64,000 nucleotides of DNA from Mariannaea sp. PMI_226 (Eukaryota > Ascomycota > Sordariomycetes > Hypocreales > Nectriaceae). Below the pieces are notes generated by a model. That model searched no databases and had not been told where the DNA came from. It was given only the letters and a program-made list of their open reading frames with translations. Of this stretch, positions 56,203-64,000 are shown in pieces. The stretch covers positions 1,922,001 to 1,986,000 of the forward strand of contig JANFOG010000002.1 in NCBI GenBank assembly GCA_024336345.1. Direction: 5' to 3'. Each line of letters begins with the position of its first letter. The stretch's first letter is position 1. The position numbers and the translations under genes are program-made.

Positions 56203-58377
56203 CCTTTTTTCTTGTGCGGTGAGCTTTGAGGGGGACGGTGAATTACTTTTGTTCTTTCTTTTCTCTTCTTTTTTTCTTTCTTAACAGAATTGATCGAAGG
56301 AGCGGTAAGCGAGAGCAGGGTGAGGGGATCCCGATACTTCTGATGCGTATTACTGTTTGACAGAGGATATGGTTCAAGTCTTTCGAGGGTGAGGCGCAGG
56401 CGTCAAGGTGTATTGAAAAGGAGGCTGCAGCAGCCCTTGACAAGATCTACGAGTCCTGCAAATCTTGGTATTTACAGAAGTGAGCCTGGTCAACCAGCGG
56501 GATGGACGCATATGTAGCTAGGTAGTGGAGGACGGGATGACCAGCTCCAGCGGATAGGTACCAGAGTCGGCAGTGAGGCTGGCGAATAAAGTGGAGGCTT
56601 GTTGGGCATACATATATGGCACCGTGAACTAGCCTCTTAGATCGAGAGATCATGACACTGGCTGCTAACCCCGCCTTCGTCACATAACTTTTTTTTCTTT
56701 TTCATTTCTTCTTCATTATTTTCATTAGCTATTTATTCTTTTCTATCATAATCAAGCCCTATGGCTGCTTCTTGCCTCTGCTCTCTTTTCTTTATTTATC
56801 ACCGAATTTCATCCCATTACCTTTCAAACAACAGTGATATATGTGTTAATGGAGGTGTATCCTGGTAATCCAGCTCTGACAGCGGTCTCATCACATAGGT
56901 ACATTAGCTACCCATCTAGATTGGGTGCAACTGGACGTTATGAAGGTTCTAAGACAGTTTGTTATACACCAAGGAGTGACTTTTTTTTTTTTTTTTTTTA
57001 CCTTTTCGCAGGGTCCTGTCATGCTTGCCAGGTGAGATTTCCATATCAGGGCTTCTATAATACAGCGGGGTTTAGCGGCGGAGGGGTTCGCTAAGTGATC
57101 ACTCTGACGAGCTGGACAGCCAGGCAGGCTTGGGGCGGGGAAGGTCTAGACCTGGAGGGGTTCACTGAGATGCAAGCCAGCCCCAAGCACAGATGTCAGA
57201 TGGTTGTCCCTCAGCCGGTAACAACCTGGAACCTTGGACGGGGAAGTGTGCTCAACTGCGTGCGTAGTGGTAAGGTACTATGTAAGGCAAGGTAAGGTAA
57301 GGTATGTGCACTGGCCCACAGGCCTTGATTGGCGACGTACAAGTCAACCAGAAAACTTCCCCGTGTATCAGTGGGGACTTCAACAGCCAGCACAAAGGCA
57401 AACCATGAGAAACATCCATTGGCACCAGAATTCACTGGAAGTTTATAAATAATCTACTATGTACTCACGGGTACGCAGCTTAAGTATACTTAGACACCGG
57501 GTCTGGCGCCTGGGAATAAAGTACGTAAGATAGTTAAAACGCGACCAGCATTTGTTTTTTCTTTTTTTTTTTTTTTGTGTTGTCATCTTTTCTGTCATTT
57601 GGTTGGTAGGCACTGTACCTCGGAGAAAATAAAAATTTACGGGGAGTATTATTATTATTATTATTTCAGAACCGAACCCTTTCAATTCTTGCGGTTACTT
57701 CCGAAGTATTCCCAGGAACACACACTGCCTACAGCAAAGATGTACGTGGGGAGTACGCCCTGCAAAATCACTTCGGGTTAAGTTCAGTAATAAGTTGACT
57801 CCTCTGAAGTGGGCAAACCGCCAGATCATGACGGGACCTTGAGGGGTTGACTTTTTAGTTTTCTCATTATTATGCTCCGCCGTCACGTCGAACGGAGGCT
57901 TTGAATTCCTTCCTTCACCTTCCCACTACAAAACTTCCCGTCGCATCAATCAAATACTTCGCTTTGTGGCGCCCAACCAACCAGCAGCCCGCAAGTCGCT
58001 GCATTTATTTATGCCCGCTCTCGACCTGCGTTGTCGTCGGTGTCGTCGTCGTCGTCTTCTCTTTTCTTCTTTCTCGCCAAATGTGTCTCTCCTCGGCCAA
58101 CGATTCCATTTCCGCAAGCCGAGACCGCTTCAACTTTTCGCAACCTGGCCAGCGCCTGAGTAATGGACCTTACCCAACTACGTGATACCGCCTCGATCAA
58201 GCATGAGAAAGACGCTATATAGGACAGCTCTTCGTCGAATTCATCGTCCCCGCGACTCCTTCTCCCCCCCCGGTTCTCCGGACTCGCTCGCCCGCCCGTG
58301 AGCAACCGCAACCGCAACCGCAACCGCCTCCGTCTCTGCCTCCGCCTTGGCCAGGTCGTCCTCCCGATCTCGCTACC
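56203..58377. other. Divergent interval upstream of the ZNF511-like and EST1-type genes
   Basis: About 2.2 kb. It has an 18-base T run (about 56981-56999), an AAGGT tandem repeat (57285-57305), a TTA repeat near 57647-57664, and a CT/CGTC-rich leader before the EST1-type gene, including a CAACCG hexamer array (about 58304-58327). No gene was recognised. Confidence 0.5.
57285..57305. repeat. (AAGGT)n short tandem repeat
   Basis: Three to four copies of GTAAG/AAGGT, similar to the TAGG/TACC intergenic repeats elsewhere in the window. Confidence 0.7.
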
Positions 58378-61300
58378 ATGGACACCTTGGTTGAACAGGT
58401 TGATCTCGCCAGCAAAGCCAGACAGACGTGGCGGTACGTCTCATGTCCCTATCGCATCCTCCTCGCCTCCCCTCCCCCCCCCAAAAAAAATACAAAGATA
58501 ACGTCTACGGGTATCGCGCACTTACGAGGCCCGTCAAACAAGACACCACCCCAACTCTTGCGCAATACCGATTCACTCGTATGCATACATAGTTAACTGA
58601 CTTGAGAGGATTAGCTCCGCCCTCAAGTTGCGCAAACACTTGACCAAACAGCTCGAGAAACTGCCCAAAGACAACTCTGCTGGTGTCGACATTACCCAAT
58701 TCGAAACAATCGAATCGATTCTAGAAAAGTAAAGAGAAACCTAGGTTCATGTGCCGAGCACCCGCAACAGAAACTAAGAGTCATCTTCTAGGTTCCGACT
58801 CGCCTGTGTGTCCACAATCTTCCTCGACTTCGAGTATGCCATCGCTGAACGCGCCGACCACATTTTGTGGACTGTACACACATCCATAAACCACGAGTAC
58901 CGACGAACACTGGCCCGCCTCAAACAATTGGTTCAAGCTGAGAAGCAGCAGCAGCAACAACAGCAGCAAAAGGGCGACAAACCGTCAAACGACAAACGTA
59001 ATAATGACAAGCAAAAAGCCGACAAACAGAGCCCCCAGAAACAAAAAGACAACAGGCGCAATGTCGAGAAACGAAAGCTCGGTGACAAGTATCTTACCTT
59101 TCTTAATATTGCCCAGGAGTTCTACAAGGGATATATTCAGAGGCTCTCTGCAAGATATGACATCCCAGAGCTGAAGCGCATCGCCCACGGGATCGAGGTC
59201 AAGGAAACACCCGCTAGCGATATCATCAGTCCCGTCCCCGCCCAACTCTATCAGATCGTGTTGAAATCCTGCCACTTCACCCTGATCTGCCTTGGCGATC
59301 TGGCCCGGTATCAGATACAAGCTGGCCTCAGGAAGTCCAGCTATCGTATCTCCATGGCCTACTATAGCCTGGCATATGACCTGAAGACAGATTCGGGCTA
59401 CGCCTTTCACCAGATGGGTATCATTAGTCTAGAAGAGGGAAAGGATCTTGACGTTATCTACTATTTTTATCGAGGAATTGCTGTCGAAGACCCGCACCCG
59501 AATGCGATATCGAACCTCGAGTCCAAGTTCAAGACCATTCTCCAACCTGATAAGAACGTACCTAGGAAGGGTCCTCGAGTTCCCCACGATGCCTTTGCCA
59601 CCTGGTTCGGCAAGCTTCATGCTGTCTTCTATAAGGGAGAAGTGCTGTCACAGAGCTCCGAGTTGGAGAGAGAAGTCTTGCACCGCCTTGACATGGCAAC
59701 CAAAAGCTCCTCGTATGGCGAGACCTTATTCAAGATGATTTTGATTAACATTGCATCCTATTTTGTTGCCTCGAAGAAGTATACTGGTAAGTTCCTTCTT
59801 GATTGTGACTCTCCCTTTACATATTCGAAGGTGAAAGCTGACCATGCTCAGAAGCCGCTTCAATTGCAACATCCAAGTTCTGCCAGAACACTCTTCGCCT
59901 CAATGCTCAGTTCATACTGGCGATCAGCAATACTCTAGAAGCTGAGCTCACTGAGATTACCAACCGCGAGAGTAATGACCCCAAGGATCCCGCTACCGAG
60001 AAGACGAGCCCCGTAATCGAGTGTTTGCTGCCTCTCTTGCGCACTTGCACTATGTGGCTCGTCACTCGTCGGGTCGAATTATTTGGTGCAGCTGAGGCTC
60101 TTGGTTCCGTCGTCCCTGACATGGTCAAAGCCCTTGCCAAAGTATTCACTCTGCTCTGTACCGATACATATACTCAGGAGGAATTAGCCACTTGCCCATA
60201 TCTACTGGCTGAGGACATGGAAACCCGAGGCCTGCTTCCTCTTTCCCCAGACCAGGTCCCTGAGGCATGTCGATCGTATGTCGACGAGAACGGGGCTTTG
60301 AAACCGCACCTGACATCTGAGGAAAATCGGCTGGAGCCCTTCCAGGAGACGTTGGCTCGCATCCTCGATATCCTACGCTGTGCCTATTTCCTGGCGGAAG
60401 ACAGTAGCGTGCCCTTGGCATATCGAGTGTCGGAGAAGGCCTTGACTTTCGAATATGAGGAAACCGTCCCCCGCGGTACACCTGCGGATTATGCCACCGC
60501 CTCACGCATAGACAGCCATGCTATGCAGCCGGCTCAGGATGCAGAATACCAGATGTCAGATGCTTACCGCGCAGCCCGACCTGTCAGGAACAGACATGCA
60601 GACGGCGGTGCCCCTGGGGCTTCCTCTAAATCAGCCCCTGCTCCCGCGCAACCTCAACCCGCTGCTACAGGCTCTGATGATGCGGAAACAACCGTGATCA
60701 ACATGCTGGCCCCTTTCCTCAAACCCCCTACCCCACAACCTTTCCAGTCGCGCTCTCATGACGAAACCTCATACGGGATGCACACTGCTACTGCAAATGA
60801 GGTGTTTGGAATGCTCCCATCCGAGCCAAGCCCAACAACCTCCATCCCATCTGGCAAGTTTGAGCCTCTGCCTTGGAACTGGGTGTACACTCCGAAGCCG
60901 CACCACAAGGCTCAGGACTCTTCAGTCCGAATGGCTCAGGAAGCCTTTGTCGGACCAGTCAGTCCTGTGGTCTCTGGTCGTTTGTCGAAAGACTTCACCC
61001 AACTCGGCAACCTCGACGACCCATTTGTAACTCCTGAACGTTCCTTCAATACAACGCTGAACCAAAGGCCCGCCAGTAGGATGATGGGAAGCCCACGTGC
61101 CGTGTCAGCGGCCGAGGAAGCCCACCGACATAACCTGCTCCAATCGTTCGCAGGCTCAAGCGCACCGCGAACGTCTTCCTTCAGCCAGTGGGGCCAGAAC
61201 TCCTCTCTGATGCCAAAGGAGACCGTGCCGCCGTCCTGGGGCCACCAACAGCAGCTCAATGGCCATCCCGTTCCCTCGTTGGCGTCTGCCTTCTCTCACC

Positions 61301-61506
61301 CAAGCAGTCTATACCAAGGAACCCCCGCCACTGGTGCTGCCTTTGGCATTGCGCCTCCTGGCATTTTTACCACGAGCCACTTTGCCGCAAACCATGGCTC
61401 TTCCGGCCAGGAACACTCTTCCTCAGGCCCCCGCTTCCAGATGAACGACACTACGTCGAGCTACGATGCTGCTATCCTGCAGGCAGCTTTCTACGGGAAC
61501 AAGTAG
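58378..61506 (+). CDS. Est1/SMG5-6-7-type TPR protein (telomerase-binding or NMD factor)
   Basis: Exons 58378-58433, 58615-58728, 58792-59786 and 59852-61506 give 939 aa. The N-terminal helical half has the Est1 signature: FRLACVSTIFLDFEYAIAER, then after an insertion KYLTFLNIAQEFYKGYIQRL, the 14-3-3-like TPR region with YSLAYDLKTDSGYAFHQMGI and YYFYRGIAVEDPHPNAISNL, and the Est1-type DNA/RNA-binding domain. The C-terminal 400 residues are Pro/Ser-rich and disordered, with no PIN nuclease domain, so it resembles EBS1/SMG7/EST1 rather than SMG6. Such proteins act in nonsense-mediated decay or telomerase recruitment. An insertion at about 109-150 begins with eight Gln and continues as Lys/Asp/Asn/Gln repeats. 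Splice sites restore the family pattern (for example KKYTEAASIATSKF). The family is secure; which of the two roles applies is unknown. Confidence 0.9.
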
Positions 61507-62215
61507 GAGCTTTCATGATGCGATGATGCACGCTCGTTCATCTTTATTCTTTCTCCATTGGGAACACCAACTACTTGGGCTTCAGCCAATTTCTTTTTGG
61601 TCTGGATGTTCCCTCCCTCCCTCCTCAAATCCTGCCAATCCTGTTCCTGGCTAGGCCACTCAGGATGTACGACTTGGCTACAATATGCAAAGAGGCTTCC
61701 CTGTTGGTTTCACTTTGGTTGCCTTACGTGTTGCTCAAAGCAGCCAAAGCAGCTCGTGGGGGAACCTCCTTGTGGCTTCGAAACAGATGATTGTTATCGC
61801 GGACAGTGTTTTGGCCAACAGAGAGTTGGATTGTTCATCTACAGGGTGTCCAATGTGCGCCCGATATTTGCACATCACGAGGATCGTCGACTTAGCATGA
61901 TACAATATGCGCTGGATTTTGTGCAATGATGTCTGTTCGGTGAATTGCACCAGGCAATTCGGACGGAGGCTTTCTTTGCAAGCAACACGGCTCTCTTTAT
62001 TCTTTAAAAAATCAAATTGCTCAATCAATGTCTGGGGTATCGTGGAGGATACCAGGCCGCTGTGCAAAAGCAGACCTCCCCCTAAATCTGGGCTATTTCC
62101 CTTTGGATGCAAAAAACGCCGTTGTTGAAACAGTTTTTCCTTTTCCCTCGACGCCGATTCAAACATTCAACCCCCCACTAAGAGCTATGCAAGATAGGTT
62201 GATGATGGTGATGAC
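61507..62215. other. Convergent 3' interval between the EST1-type gene and adenosine kinase
   Basis: About 700 bases holding both 3' UTRs. Several open frames on both strands are short and unlike protein. Nothing else was recognised. Confidence 0.5.
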
Positions 62216-63618
62216 TTAGTTGCTAGGCTGGTAAGTCTGCTTGGGGAAGGGATACCTGGAAGGATAGGTTAGTTAGGAGAGACGTCGAGTGCTAAGGACT
62301 GGAGTCCATGGGACGAGACAACTCATGATGGATGTCATAAGAGACTCAAATAATGAATACAATGCAAAGAAATATTGATGAAGACTTACGACGGTCCGAG
62401 CTCCTGGATGCTGAGTCTGGCAAGCCACTGACCGAGGTCAATGCTAGTTTCAAGTGATTTGCCCTCAACGATGCCGGCGAGGAGACCACCGGCAAAGGCA
62501 TCACCAGCACCGTTGGTATCGTTGATCTTCTCCGTCTCAATGGCGTGGACAGGGAACTCCTTAATACCCTCCTCGCCCTGGATAGCGACAAGAGTAGGCT
62601 CAGTGCCCTGAGTGACGATAGCAACACGCTTCCTCTTGGTGTTCTCCTTGGGAAGGTTAGCAAGGTGGACGACAACATCCTTGGGCTCCTTGCTGGGAAG
62701 GTCGTGGGATTCAGCATAGGCAGCAGCCTCGGTCTCGTTTCCGATAATGTAGTCCCAGTAGGGGGCGCTGGCATCGACGACGTCCTTGAAGAACTGGGGG
62801 ATGAAGGGGGCGGAAAGGGAGAGAACGAAGGGCTTGTTGTGCTCAGCGGCCTGCTTAGCAAGTTCCATGATGGCGGGAGGGCACACTGTCGTCTATGGTT
62901 AGTGCGGTCTTTTTTATGATAGAGGATTATGGTGCTCACCGGTGAAGTGGAAGCCGCCAACGTAGTAAACCTCAGCGTTCTGGACGAGGCTCCAGATCTC
63001 AGGCTTCTTCAAGTGGTCAACGTCATAGTGGTTGGCAGCACCGAGATCAGTGCAAAGGGATCGGTTGTGGCCAGTGATGATAGCACCGCATCGTCCGGTC
63101 TTCTCCTTGGGATCGACCCGGTACTCAACACGAAGGCCGGCAGCCTTGACAGCGTCGTGGAGGATAGCGGAGTACTTGTCATCACCAGCACCGCCGAGGT
63201 AGACGACGCTGTTGGGAGGAAGGATATACTGAGCACCTCGGGCACTGTTCTGGGCGGCACCACCGGCAATGAGCTTGGCGTCGTAGTTGTTGAGAAGGTC
63301 CTCGTAGAGGGGAATATGCTTCTCCTCGGCAAGGATTGCATCATTGGCCTTGAGGCCGTACTTGTCGAGGAGATCTTGGTCGCCAACGGCTTGAATATCT
63401 GGAAGAGGTGAGTAATTAATGCCAAGAACGGTCTGTAATAATTATAATAGAGGTGGTATATTAGAGATAAGCCTCAAGTAGAAATAACCATCGGGGCGGG
63501 GCGTCCCTGGCTGGATAAATCCTGATAATTATGAAGCATTGGAGGGTTAAAGAAGAAGGATCGTACCAAGCAGAGGGTTCTCCAGGCAGAGGAGAGCGTA
63601 TTCCTTAACGGGGGCCAT
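62216..63618 (-). CDS. ADO1: Adenosine kinase
   Basis: Minus-strand exons 63618-63567, 63398-62940, 62885-62390 and 62255-62216 give 348 aa (yeast Ado1 340). It transfers phosphate from ATP to adenosine, producing AMP, in purine salvage, and keeps the methyl cycle running by removing adenosine. PfkB-family marks: ENPLLDIQAVG, AGGAAQNSARGAQYI, TGHNRSLCTDLGAANHY, the substrate/ATP loop NFSAP-equivalent SLSAPFIPQFF, and the catalytic signature DTNGAGDAFAGG with its Asp base. It ends LGPSYPFPKQTYQPSN. The start at 63618 (MAPVKEYALLCLEN) matches family length, but the frame is open upstream for at least 127 codons to the window edge and could encode a presequence. The first and last introns are long (168 and 134 nt). 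Confidence 0.94.
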
Positions 63619-64000
63619 TGTGCTGAAGTTTTTTGAATACCTGTTGTGACAAAGTGCAGATGGAGATTGAGATTTGGATTGGAAGAGTTTGAGGATGGGT
63701 GAGATGGAGGGGTTGGTGGGGGCCAAGGGCCGCGGGGCAAATTGGGATGTGCCGCCGCTATTACTGTTGCTACTGTTGTTGCTACTGTTGCTGCTGTTGG
63801 GGACTTGCTGCCCCTCGGCCCCCGAAGGACGCCGACCAGCGGACGCAGCAAATGCAGCAAGAGAGACGGGGGACGGAAACACTGGTCGCGCCCACGTGCA
63901 ACGAGCGAGCGCCGGGAGCGTGAAGGCGGCGATGGTACGTGGTACGCTGGATCTGGATAGTAACAAAGACGACGACATTGTGAGGCAATTGAGTAGCAAT
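63619..64000 (-). promoter_or_regulatory. Adenosine kinase upstream region, open in frame
   Basis: All bases upstream to the window edge are open in frame with adenosine kinase, with ATGs at 63999 and 63978. The translation is rich in Ser, Ala, Leu and Arg and poor in acids, then Asn/Ser-rich (AGC/AAC repeats near 63770-63810). It may be 5' leader, with a possible acceptor (CACAACAG) near 63642-63649, or coding. A CACGTG core lies at 63893-63898. Confidence 0.45.

Noticed and set aside
62346..62960. 204-codon minus-strand open frame
   Set aside because: Out-of-frame shadow of the adenosine kinase exon; Ser/Pro/Arg-rich without any family pattern.

Overview
The window is nuclear DNA of a filamentous ascomycete, most likely a Sordariomycete and probably of the Hypocreales. 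The basis is short GT-AG introns (about 50-240 nt) with CTAAC/CTGAC-like branch sites, balanced base composition, typical Pezizomycotina orthologues (PAN1, Atg101, PEX3, a CaMKK-type kinase, the 14.8 kDa complex I subunit, Est1-type protein, adenosine kinase), and intergenic DNA full of GGTACC/TAGG/TACC short-period repeats. The order-level placement is inference. No rRNA, convincing tRNA, CRISPR array, intact transposon or secondary-metabolite cluster was seen.

Layout: the end of an unidentified + strand gene (2-310); the endocytic scaffold PAN1 (1598-6162, three exons); a 9.7 kb gene-free stretch; an HCM1/Sep1-like forkhead factor (15898-18159) with a long pyrimidine-rich leader and an overlapping upstream ORF; autophagy factor ATG101 on the minus strand (19413-20515, three exons); peroxin PEX3 (23084-24761); TRAPP subunit BET5 on the minus strand (25358-26025); a CaMKK/SNF1-activating-type kinase (27334-29606, six exons). 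A 10 kb gene-poor interval (29.6-39.6 kb) follows, with a few coding-like islands. Then come a HAL4/SAT4-HAL5-type kinase (39635-41131), an unidentified low-complexity protein on the minus strand (43431-44792), and an 8 kb gene-poor stretch (44.8-52.8 kb) with small coding-like fragments.

The last 11 kb is dense housekeeping DNA: RPC19 (AC19 subunit of RNA polymerases I and III), the 14.8 kDa complex I subunit, the splicing factor BUD31, a ZNF511-like C2H2 protein, an Est1/SMG-type TPR protein and adenosine kinase. Neighbours here alternate strands, with short shared 5' or 3' intervals. All multi-exon models were built by hand from splice signals, reading phase and remembered family alignments.

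The genes serve separate core cell processes: actin/endocytosis, cell-cycle transcription, autophagy, peroxisome biogenesis, ER-Golgi tethering, kinase signalling, rRNA/tRNA transcription, respiration, splicing, mRNA decay or telomere function, and purine salvage. I see no new multi-gene system. The observations most worth checking are an open, mitochondrial-presequence-like N-terminal extension in frame with adenosine kinase, the upstream ORF overlapping the forkhead start, the coding-like islands in the gene-poor intervals, and the dispersed short repeats.
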